From Nocardia australiensis (GTDB lineage Bacteria > Actinomycetota > Actinomycetes > Mycobacteriales > Mycobacteriaceae): 64,000 nt of DNA. Shown here in pieces: positions 17,534-24,708 of this stretch. The stretch lies in contig NZ_JAJFZM010000005.1 in assembly GCF_020733705.1 (NCBI RefSeq), forward strand, positions 186,001 through 250,000, read 5' to 3'. The notes under the pieces are model-generated. The model made no database searches and was not told the DNA's origin. It saw nothing but the letters and a program-made list of their open reading frames with translations. Both the position numbers and the translations under genes were made by a program. Position 1 is the stretch's first letter, and the number at the start of each line of letters is the position of its first letter.

Positions 17534-17555
17534 TCACCCCACTGATTCTCGGTGA
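17534..17555. repeat. TCACC-N12-GGTGA element, copy 2
   Basis: Perfect 5-bp arms TCACC and GGTGA around CCACTGATTCTC, just downstream of the zincin-like gene. Together with copy 1 it forms an imperfect direct repeat flanking that gene. A GGAAT/ATTCC inverted repeat precedes it, as a different inverted repeat precedes copy 1. The rest of 17496-17700 shows no gene I can support. Confidence 0.45.
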
Positions 17556-17700
17556 TCGCAATACCGCATAGGTCTACGGATCGGCCGGAAGATTCTGGAA
17601 TGACTTCGCAGAATTCCGTTTCCCGCTCCACACGTTCGGTCGCGGTAATCGGCGCCGGTCGAAGAGCAGGCGCAACGAGCCAAGATCGACCGCTCCCGGC

Positions 17701-18879
17701 TCAGCGGAACTGCGGGTGCCACACCGCTTTCACACGGCCGTCCTCGAACACTGTGATGTCGGGCCAGCGGTCGAAGGCTGAACATGGGTGGGAGATGCCG
17801 AGATCTACGAGGTCACCGACATCCAGCCCCTCGGACTCGGTGAGGACGAGGTGGTGGTCGTAGATCTGGGTTGCTGTCGCCTTCGCCGCCCTGCGGGGGA
17901 TTCCTTGGGCATCGGTGGCAGACAGCAGGACCGGCAGGCCCGCGTCGTAGGGCAGCTCGCGCTTTCCGGCGCCGACCACGATCCGCCCCGGCTCTGGCGC
18001 GGACAGGACCACAGCTCGGACCGTCAGTGCTGGGCGCAGACCCGGAACCGGCGACGTCTCCGCGTATGTACCGTGGTCGTGCGTCACGTAGCAACCTGAT
18101 CGCAGGACACGAACTGGGGTCCTGCCGGTTCGACCGACGCAGTCCGGTAGCTCCGCGATGGCGGCGATGACCCGGTCCGGGAAGGCTGAGCCACCCATGC
18201 TGAACACGGGCTGTTCGGCCTGGATCCATGGTGCTACGGCGCGGAAGGCCGCCACCGTCTCCCGGCAATGCTCATCGACCTGGGCGATGATGTCCGCGTC
18301 GCGTCGGTTGGGTCGGACACCCTCGTAACCTGCGACGCCCGCGAGAACGATTCCTGGCTTGTTCTCGCACTCCCGGGCGAGGCTCAGTGCCGCTGCGGCC
18401 TCCCGGACGCCGCTTCGTCCGCCCGGGGCCCCGACGTCGATGAGGACCTTCAGGGGATTGGCGGCGCCCCGCATGGCCGACGCTGCCAGACTCAGGCCAA
18501 CCGTCGAGTCCACCAGCAGGTAGAGCTCGAGTGTGCGGTGGGCGTCCAGCCACCTACGCAGCGTCTCGAGGTCGGGACGATGGATCACCTGGTTTGCGAT
18601 GAGGATGCGCCGCGTCCCCCATTCGAGGGCAACGGATGCTTGGCGAACGGTGGCGACCGTGACACCCCATGCACCCGCGCGCAGCTGCCTCTCGACGATG
18701 GGGCGTGTCATCGTCGTCTTGATGTGTGGGCACAACTCGACGCCGCGGTCGCGGCACCACGCCGCCATGAGTTCGACGTTGTGCTCGACCGACGCGAGGC
18801 TGAGCCGCAGCTCCGGCAGGGATGGCCCGGCGTGCCCGACCTGCGTGGTGGCGTCGTGGGCGTCGTCGAAATCGGTCAC
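17701..18879 (-). CDS. PLP-dependent amino-acid deaminase / D-threonine aldolase-like protein
   Basis: Predicted 392-aa protein with an alanine-racemase-fold N-terminal domain. The PLP lysine is in LCPHIKTTM. Substrate-site segments are QPVFSMGGSAFP, RSGCYVTHDHGTYAE and the zinc motif H-P-C in GISHPCSAFDRW, as in D-serine dehydratase and D-threonine aldolase relatives. It should act on a beta-hydroxy or D-amino acid; the substrate is not known. GTG 18879 is chosen because GGAGG is seven bases upstream; the frame is open further upstream, but that part overlaps the GntR gene. It is in tandem with the GntR gene and divergent from the ABC importer operon. Confidence 0.82.
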   Translation of the reverse strand: MTDFDDAHDATTQVGHAGPSLPELRLSLASVEHNVELMAAWCRDRGVELCPHIKTTMTRPIVERQLRAGAWGVTVATVRQASVALEWGTRRILIANQVIHRPDLETLRRWLDAHRTLELYLLVDSTVGLSLAASAMRGAANPLKVLIDVGAPGGRSGVREAAAALSLARECENKPGIVLAGVAGYEGVRPNRRDADIIAQVDEHCRETVAAFRAVAPWIQAEQPVFSMGGSAFPDRVIAAIAELPDCVGRTGRTPVRVLRSGCYVTHDHGTYAETSPVPGLRPALTVRAVVLSAPEPGRIVVGAGKRELPYDAGLPVLLSATDAQGIPRRAAKATATQIYDHHLVLTESEGLDVGDLVDLGISHPCSAFDRWPDITVFEDGRVKAVWHPQFR

Positions 18880-18931
18880 AAGGAAGCCTCCGGATCCGGT
18901 TTGGGCAGGAAACGTGGCCGCCCACCTGGGG

Positions 18932-19690
18932 CTAGCCACGACGACGTGACAGGGCCGTTGTAGCCATCGAGTTGTGCACGTTGAACGAGACCGTGCCGGG
19001 AAGGAAACGGTCGTCGGACCACAGCAAAGGGGTGCTGGCGGGGTCGGTGACGCGCCGGCGCTCGCGGAGCAGGGGCGAGCCTTCCCCACAACCCAGCAGA
19101 CGGGCGTCGTCCGCGTCTGCGTCGACGAGGTCGATGGTGTGATCGGCATCGGCGAACACCACACCCTCGCCGAGCAGAGGGTACGCGTGCGAGGGGGCAT
19201 CCGTCGGCAGGGCGGCAATCAGCTGTCCGATCTGCTCGGGGTAGATGGCGCGCTCGAGCATGACAGGAACGCGCGAGAGGGTCCGTAGGCGTACCACCCG
19301 GTAGATGTGTGATCCCGGTGCGAGCTGGAGTAGCTCGCACTCGAGTGACGTAGCCGCCCGGTGCTCCATTTCGACCGTTCGGCTTCCGGGATCCTCGCCG
19401 ATCGAGCGCGCCCAGCCGGTGAAGCTGAGTAACTCGAAGAAGCTCTGCGTACGCGCCGTGCCGAGAATGACTCGGCGCGTGCCACGCCGCGAGGTGACCA
19501 ATCCGTTCGCGCGCAGTACCGCGAGGGCCTGGCGGACTGTGCCGCGGGAGACTCCGTACTGTCCGGCGAGGCTCTCCTCGCTGGGTAGCCGGTCCCCGGA
19601 ACCGAACTCTCCCGATGTGATCGCCTCTCGCAACTCGGCTGCCAACCTTCGGTATTCGGCGCGTGGACGTTTGCCCCCCGACTCGGCCAA
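18932..19690 (-). CDS. GntR-family regulator with UTRA domain (HutC type)
   Basis: Predicted 252-aa regulator. The winged helix lies at about residues 10-75 (GDRLPSEESLAGQYGVSRGTVRQALAVLRANGLV). The UTRA ligand domain follows (about 95-245; ERAIYPEQIGQLIAALP). The TTG start at 19690 has AAGGAGA seven bases upstream. It is the first gene of the leftward unit, with the PLP enzyme 52 bp downstream, and probably represses both directions until the imported ligand or a derivative binds. Confidence 0.9.
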   Translation of the reverse strand: MAESGGKRPRAEYRRLAAELREAITSGEFGSGDRLPSEESLAGQYGVSRGTVRQALAVLRANGLVTSRRGTRRVILGTARTQSFFELLSFTGWARSIGEDPGSRTVEMEHRAATSLECELLQLAPGSHIYRVVRLRTLSRVPVMLERAIYPEQIGQLIAALPTDAPSHAYPLLGEGVVFADADHTIDLVDADADDARLLGCGEGSPLLRERRRVTDPASTPLLWSDDRFLPGTVSFNVHNSMATTALSRRRG

Positions 19691-19757
19691 TGTTCGTCTC
19701 CTTCCGGCACCCGGTCACCTTTGATCCGATCGTAGCTCTCACAAATTTTCCCACTGG

Positions 19758-19777
19758 TCACAGGCGTCCCCCTGTGA
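19758..19777. promoter_or_regulatory. Inverted repeat TCACAGG-N6-CCTGTGA
   Basis: Perfect 7-bp arms in the 211-bp divergent region between the GntR gene and the binding-protein gene. It could be an operator for the GntR regulator. Confidence 0.4.
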
Positions 19778-19866
19778 GGACGTGATGGTTCGTGTCCGAT
19801 CAATCGTCATGGCTCGATTGCGAATCGTTCACCTCTTGGCCACATCGCTCTGGCGAAATGATGCAA

Positions 19867-19880
19867 GTTGTATAGCCAAC
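19867..19880. promoter_or_regulatory. GTTG-TATAGC-CAAC palindrome near the importer start
   Basis: GTTG and CAAC arms around TATAGC, followed seven bases later by TTGATCAA, all within 35 bp of the binding-protein start. GntR/HutC regulators often bind short GT..TA..AC palindromes, so this is a second operator candidate; it may also overlap a -10 element. Confidence 0.35.
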
Positions 19881-19901
19881 ATTGATCAACAGGGAGACAC
19901 C

Positions 19902-21050
19902 ATGCGAGTGCACAACCTTCGCCAGGCGAGCCTTGCTTGTTCGCTGGCGATCGCCCTGTCGACCCTCGCGGGTTGCGGACTGACCAGCACGAAGGCAGAC
20001 ATTGACACCGGCAAGGCCTCGACCGCCACCTCGGTCGCGGACTTCGGAGGTATGGACGGCCTCATTGCCGCCGCCAAGCAGGAGGGCAAGCTGAACGCCA
20101 TCGCCCTCCCTCGTGACTGGGCCAACTACGGCGAGATCATCGACACCTTCGAGGCGAAGTACGGAGTCGACGTCGAGGTGGAGAATCCGGACGCGTCCAG
20201 TCAGGACGAGATCAACGCCGCGACATCGCGCAAGGGACAGGACCGATCGCCGGATGTCCTCGACGTGGGCCACACCTTCGGAATCAGCGCTGCTGAGCAG
20301 GGCCTGCTGGCGCCGTACCGAGTGCAGGCGTTCGACGACATCCCCGAGGCGCAGAAGGACGGCGCCGCGCGCTGGTACAACGACATGGGCGGCTACGTCT
20401 CGATCGGCTGTAACGCTCGGGTTGTGAAGTGCCCGAAGACTTTTGCCGATCTGCTCGACCCGCAGTACAAGGGCATGGTCGCGCTGACCGGCAACCCCAC
20501 GCAGTCCGGCTCCGCGTTCGCCGCCGTCTACGCGGCCGCTCTCGCCAACGGCGGCTCCTTCGACAACATCCAGCCGGGTCTGGACTACTTCGCCAAGCTC
20601 AGTGCGGTCGGCAACTTCAACCCGGTCGAGTCGACGCCCGCAACCATCCAGAAGGGCGAGACCCCCATCAGCATCAACTGGGACTACCTCAACGCCGGCT
20701 ACAACGACTCGTTGCGCGACAAGGGGGTCGATTGGCAGGTCGCCATCCCGGCCGACGGCTTGTTCGCCCAGTTCTACTCGCAGGCAATCGTGAAGTGGGC
20801 GCCGCACCCGGCTGCGGCGCGGCTCTGGCAGGAGTTCCTCTACAGCCCCGAGGGCCAAAACCTCTGGTTGAAGGGCTACGCCCGTCCGGCTCTCATGCCC
20901 GCGATGGAGAAGGCGGGGACGCTCGACGCCACTGCCGCGGCCCGGCTGCCGGCGGTCGACGCTGTCGCCCCGGTCTTCCCGGCCGAGGAGCAGTCGACGA
21001 AGGCCAAGGAAGTAGTCGGCCGCGGCTGGGGCGGCGTGCTCGCCAAATGA
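19902..21050 (+). CDS. ABC importer substrate-binding lipoprotein (family 1)
   Basis: Predicted 382-aa extracellular binding protein. The lipobox LSTLAGC near residue 25 marks lipid attachment. The mature part has the PotD/AfuA/PhnS-like two-lobe pattern (LNAIALPRDWANYGEIIDTFEAKYGVDVEV; SPDVLDVGHTF; INWDYLNAGYNDSL; LFAQFYSQAIVKWAPHPAAA). Members bind polyamines, iron, thiamine or 2-aminoethylphosphonate; the neighbouring phosphatase and phosphoesterase favour a phosphorus-containing ligand, but this is inference. AGGGAG precedes ATG 19902. It is first in a five-gene run of overlapping reading frames. Confidence 0.9.
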   Translation: MRVHNLRQASLACSLAIALSTLAGCGLTSTKADIDTGKASTATSVADFGGMDGLIAAAKQEGKLNAIALPRDWANYGEIIDTFEAKYGVDVEVENPDASSQDEINAATSRKGQDRSPDVLDVGHTFGISAAEQGLLAPYRVQAFDDIPEAQKDGAARWYNDMGGYVSIGCNARVVKCPKTFADLLDPQYKGMVALTGNPTQSGSAFAAVYAAALANGGSFDNIQPGLDYFAKLSAVGNFNPVESTPATIQKGETPISINWDYLNAGYNDSLRDKGVDWQVAIPADGLFAQFYSQAIVKWAPHPAAARLWQEFLYSPEGQNLWLKGYARPALMPAMEKAGTLDATAAARLPAVDAVAPVFPAEEQSTKAKEVVGRGWGGVLAK

Positions 21051-22024
21051 GTGTCCAGATGACTGCGGCCGGTAGTCGCATCATGCCGCCCGGCACCGCC
21101 GATGACACCCTTGCAGCCCCTCGTCGTCGCGCCCCTCGTCGTCGCGCCCCTCGTCGTCGCGCCCCTCGTCGTCGCGGCTACCGGGTCGCGGCGGGGGGCT
21201 GGCTCGGCGTCCTTCCGCTGCTTCTGTTCGCGGCGGTCGCGTTGGGCCTGCCCGTCGCGACGATGGTGATCGGCGCGTTCACCACGCCCTCGACGAGTTC
21301 CGTCGAGGGCGGGCTGACCACGGCCAACGTGAGCGCGACGATGCAGGACCCCTACCTGTCAAGCTTGATCGGCAGCATCCGGCTCTCGGCGATCGCCGCC
21401 GCGATCGGGGCGGTCGTCGGCCTGCCGATCGCTCACGCAATCGTGACCTCGCGGTTCCGGGCACTCCGCGAGGCGGTCTTGGCGGCGGCCGGCGTCCTGG
21501 CGAACTTCGGCGGAGTCCCCTTGGCCTTCGCGTTCGTGGCGACCCTAGGCAACGCGGGCGTCCTGACCAGCGCCTTCCACCTCGACGAGCTCGGATGGAG
21601 TCTCTACGACTCCCGGGGACTGACCGTCGTCTACCTCTACTTCCTCATCCCGATGATGGTCTTGACCCTCACCCCGGCACTGGCAGGTCTGCGCCAGCAG
21701 TGGCGCGAGGCGGCCGCGAACAATCGCGCGAGTGTGGTGCAGTACTGGCGGCACGTGGCGTTACCGATCCTGCTGCCTTCGCTGCTCGGCGGATTCGTCC
21801 TGCTGTTCGGGACGGCCTTCAGCGCCTACGCCACTGCCGCGGCGATTGCCGGGAGCACCGTGCAACTGGTCACCGTTCAGATCGCCGCGGGCTTGTCCGG
21901 TGATGTGCTCGTGGGGCAGGGCAATATTGCCCTCGCCCTCGGCCTGGACATGGTGCTGGTCGCGGCGATCGTCATGGCTATCTACCTACCGCTGCAGCGA
22001 AGGAGCGCCCGATGGCTGGCCTGA
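21047..22024 (+). CDS. ABC importer permease 1
   Basis: Predicted 325-aa membrane permease with about six hydrophobic helices and the EAA loop region (REAAANNRASVVQYWRHVALPILLPSLLGG). The first 45 residues are unusual: a Pro-Arg-rich leader made of PRRRA repeats encoded by the 15-bp tandem repeat at 21117. The ATG overlaps the binding-protein stop as ATGA. Confidence 0.9.
   Translation: MSVQMTAAGSRIMPPGTADDTLAAPRRRAPRRRAPRRRAPRRRGYRVAAGGWLGVLPLLLFAAVALGLPVATMVIGAFTTPSTSSVEGGLTTANVSATMQDPYLSSLIGSIRLSAIAAAIGAVVGLPIAHAIVTSRFRALREAVLAAAGVLANFGGVPLAFAFVATLGNAGVLTSAFHLDELGWSLYDSRGLTVVYLYFLIPMMVLTLTPALAGLRQQWREAAANNRASVVQYWRHVALPILLPSLLGGFVLLFGTAFSAYATAAAIAGSTVQLVTVQIAAGLSGDVLVGQGNIALALGLDMVLVAAIVMAIYLPLQRRSARWLA
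21117..21176. repeat. Four 15-bp tandem repeats in the permease N-terminus
   Basis: CCCCTCGTCGTCGCG is repeated four times without a mismatch, encoding P-R-R-R-A units at the cytoplasmic N-terminus of permease 1. Perfect repeats of this kind can change copy number by slippage; 15 bp keeps the frame. Confidence 0.85.
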
Positions 22025-22845
22025 CGACGACCAGGCCCGGCTACGGTCGCTGGGTCGTACTTCTGCTCGCCGGCCTCTACTTCCTCGTTCCGATCGCGTG
22101 CGCGTTCGCCTTCAGTGTGGGCATCGGATCGCCCCGTCAGCAGGTCAGTCTCGATGCATACACCGGTATCGGCGGTGCGGAGGGCCTGGCAGGCAGCCTC
22201 GTGTTGACGCTGAAAGTGGCCGTGGCGACGATCGCCGTCGTACTCGGTTTACTGGTACCGGCGCTGCTGGCCGTGCGGCTCGCCGCACCTCGTCTACGTA
22301 CGGTCCTACAGGTTGTGTGCCTGCTGCCGTTGGTCGTTCCGGCTGTCGCTCTGGGCGCAGGTATCACCACGCTGCTGCGGTGGGGCGCGGACCGCTATTA
22401 CGGCACGCCGCTGTTCGACGGTCTGATTGCGTTGCAGGACCCCGAGTTTCCCGTGATCCTGGTGCTCGCCTACGCGGTGATGGCCCTGCCGCTCGCCTAC
22501 AGCACGCTCGAAGCCGGCCTGTCGGCGCTCGACCTGCGGGTCATCGTCGAAGCCGCGCGGTCGTGCGGGTCCTCATGGCCGCGCACCCTCATCCACGTAG
22601 TGCTGCCGAATCTGCGTGGCGCCCTTCTCAACGCAGCCTTCCTGACTCTCGCGCTCGTCCTCGGCGAATACGCCGTCGCCGCACTCCTCGGATACCAGCC
22701 GTTCGCGGTGTGGACCGTCGTGATCAGCGGTTCCCAGGCACAGATGTCGGTGGCTGTATCAATTGTCGGTCTGGTCGGCACCTGGGCTCTGCTCATGATG
22801 GTCGCCGCGGCGGGCCGCACTCGACGCCTCAGGGAGGCCTCATGA
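22012..22845 (+). CDS. ABC importer permease 2
   Basis: Predicted 277-aa permease of the PotC/PhnV type with six hydrophobic segments (LLAGLYFLVPIACAFAFSVGI; VVCLLPLVVPAVALGAGI) and the EAA loop (VIVEAARSCGSSWPRTLIHVVLPNLRGALL). It overlaps permease 1 by 13 bp and runs into the ATPase gene with an ATGA overlap. Confidence 0.9.
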   Translation: MAGLTTTRPGYGRWVVLLLAGLYFLVPIACAFAFSVGIGSPRQQVSLDAYTGIGGAEGLAGSLVLTLKVAVATIAVVLGLLVPALLAVRLAAPRLRTVLQVVCLLPLVVPAVALGAGITTLLRWGADRYYGTPLFDGLIALQDPEFPVILVLAYAVMALPLAYSTLEAGLSALDLRVIVEAARSCGSSWPRTLIHVVLPNLRGALLNAAFLTLALVLGEYAVAALLGYQPFAVWTVVISGSQAQMSVAVSIVGLVGTWALLMMVAAAGRTRRLREAS

Positions 22846-24026
22846 CCGAGTTTCTGACCGATCGGATGGCCGACCGCACCGCGGGTACCGGTTCCACCGT
22901 AGAGTTCCGCGGACTGCGCCGAATATTCGGTTCCACCACGGCACTGGACGGGCTGGACCTGGAGATCCGCCCAGGTGAACTGCTGGCCCTGCTCGGCCCG
23001 TCCGGATGCGGCAAAACAACCGCGCTGCGGACCGTTGCCGGCTTCGAACGACCCGACGCGGGCATGGTGCTCATGGATGGCGAGGACATCACGCGGGTGC
23101 CGGCGAACCGGCGCGATGCGGGCATGGTGTTCCAGTCCTACAGCCTCTTCCCTCATCTGAACGCCGTCGACAACGTCGCATTCGGTCTGCGGATGCGGGG
23201 GACGCGTAAGCACGCCCGGCGCGCCCGCGCGCTGGAACTCCTGGAGCTCGTCGGGCTGTCGCAGCACTCCGAGCGGTACCCGAGCCAGCTCTCCGGTGGC
23301 CAGCAGCAGCGGATCGCGTTGGCGCGTGCCCTCGCACTGCGTCCGCGGGTCCTGCTGCTGGACGAGCCGCTGTCGGCACTCGATGCGCAGGTGCGACAGA
23401 ACCTCCGGGAAGAAATCCGCCGACTGCAACAGCAGTTGGGCATCACGACGCTGTTTGTGACCCACGACCAGGAGGAGGCCCTCACCATGGCCGACCGGGT
23501 CGCTGTCATGCGGTCTGGGCAGATGGAGCAGTGTGCACTTCCGGCCGAGCTCTACCAGCGTCCTGCGACGGCGTTCGTCGCTGAGTTCGTCGGGGTCATG
23601 AGCCGGATACCCGGGCAACTCGCGGCGGGCGGGCGCACCGTGCACGTCCTCGGCCGCGATCTGCCGGTCCATGGGGAGCTTCCGGGGGCCGCACCGTCCG
23701 GAAGTGACGTCCGCGACGTCGACGTGCTCGTGCGCCCAGAGGCCCTCGGCGTCACGGCGGCCGACGATGGAACGTCCCGCATCGCCGCCGCGACGTTCCG
23801 CGGCGCCAGCACTCGTCTGACGGTGCAGCTGCTGGACGGACGCGAGGCGATCGCGGACGTGTCTACCGCCGTGGCCACCGCGCTCGGCGCGGGCACTGCC
23901 GTGACCCTCTCGTTGCCGGAGCGTCCGGTGCTCGTGGATCGCCCACGCAAAGCCGTGGAACCGGTGAGAAGCGAAGTGCAGCAATCAATTTCGACCACTC
24001 GCCGATCCTGGAGGCGCGTCCGATGA
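22842..24026 (+). CDS. ABC importer ATP-binding protein (PotA-like)
   Basis: Predicted 394-aa ATPase. Walker A is GPSGCGKTT, the Q loop FQSYSLFPH, the signature LSGGQQQRIALARAL, Walker B VLLLDEPLSALD, and the switch His is in FVTHDQEEA. A TOBE-like regulatory domain occupies residues about 245-370. It energises the two permeases encoded just upstream. Confidence 0.94.
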   Translation: MTEFLTDRMADRTAGTGSTVEFRGLRRIFGSTTALDGLDLEIRPGELLALLGPSGCGKTTALRTVAGFERPDAGMVLMDGEDITRVPANRRDAGMVFQSYSLFPHLNAVDNVAFGLRMRGTRKHARRARALELLELVGLSQHSERYPSQLSGGQQQRIALARALALRPRVLLLDEPLSALDAQVRQNLREEIRRLQQQLGITTLFVTHDQEEALTMADRVAVMRSGQMEQCALPAELYQRPATAFVAEFVGVMSRIPGQLAAGGRTVHVLGRDLPVHGELPGAAPSGSDVRDVDVLVRPEALGVTAADDGTSRIAAATFRGASTRLTVQLLDGREAIADVSTAVATALGAGTAVTLSLPERPVLVDRPRKAVEPVRSEVQQSISTTRRSWRRVR

Positions 24027-24706
24027 GTCATGACACCCGCCCCGGAGCCCCGGCAGCCGTCCTCTTCGACATGGACGGGACGCTCGTCGACACCGAGCGA
24101 CTCTGGTGGGACGCCGTCGAGCAGGTCGCCGCACGGATCGGACGTCCCTTGTCGTCAGCCGATGCGCCGGCTGTCCTGGGTCGACCCTCCGGTCACACCG
24201 CGGCCCATCTGTGCCGGGCACTCGGGTCGGAAGCGCCCGACCAGGATGTGCTTGCCCGCGAGCTCGACGAGACATTCGTCGCGCTCGTCGCCGACGACGT
24301 CGTTCCGCGACCCGGAGTGCTGGCACTGCTCGACGAACTGGTCGGGGCGCGGATCCCCACAGCGATCGTGTCGGCGTCGCCTCGACGTGTCGTCGACCTG
24401 GTGCGCGAGAGGCTGGGCGCGCAGCGATTCGCAACGACGATCGCTGTCGAGGACACGGTCCGGTCCAAGCCCGCACCGGACCCCTACCTGGCGGCCGCCG
24501 CAGCCCTCGATGTAGACCCGCATGCGTGCGTCGCGGTCGAAGACACGCCGGTGGGTGCGGCGGCGGCCGAGGCCGCGGGGTGCACCGTACTGGTGGTTCC
24601 CTCCGTCATGGTCCCCCCAGCGCCGGGCCGAACGATCCTGGACTCGCTCGAGTGGGTCGACGTCCGCTTCCTCGCCTCCATGTTGCACCCGGTCGAAAGG
24701 TCCTGA
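24023..24706 (+). CDS. HAD-superfamily phosphatase (subfamily IA)
   Basis: Predicted 227-aa hydrolase. Motif I is FDMDGTLVDTE (nucleophile D16, acid/base D18) followed by a helical type-1 cap. Motif II is in AIVSASP, motif III is the Lys of RSKPAPDPYL, and motif IV is VAVEDTPVGAAAA. It resembles beta-phosphoglucomutase and phosphonatase-like phosphatases; the substrate is unknown. It overlaps the ATPase gene, so it is presumably made with the importer and acts on the imported compound. Confidence 0.88.
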   Translation: MSHDTRPGAPAAVLFDMDGTLVDTERLWWDAVEQVAARIGRPLSSADAPAVLGRPSGHTAAHLCRALGSEAPDQDVLARELDETFVALVADDVVPRPGVLALLDELVGARIPTAIVSASPRRVVDLVRERLGAQRFATTIAVEDTVRSKPAPDPYLAAAAALDVDPHACVAVEDTPVGAAAAEAAGCTVLVVPSVMVPPAPGRTILDSLEWVDVRFLASMLHPVERS

Positions 24707-24708
24707 GC

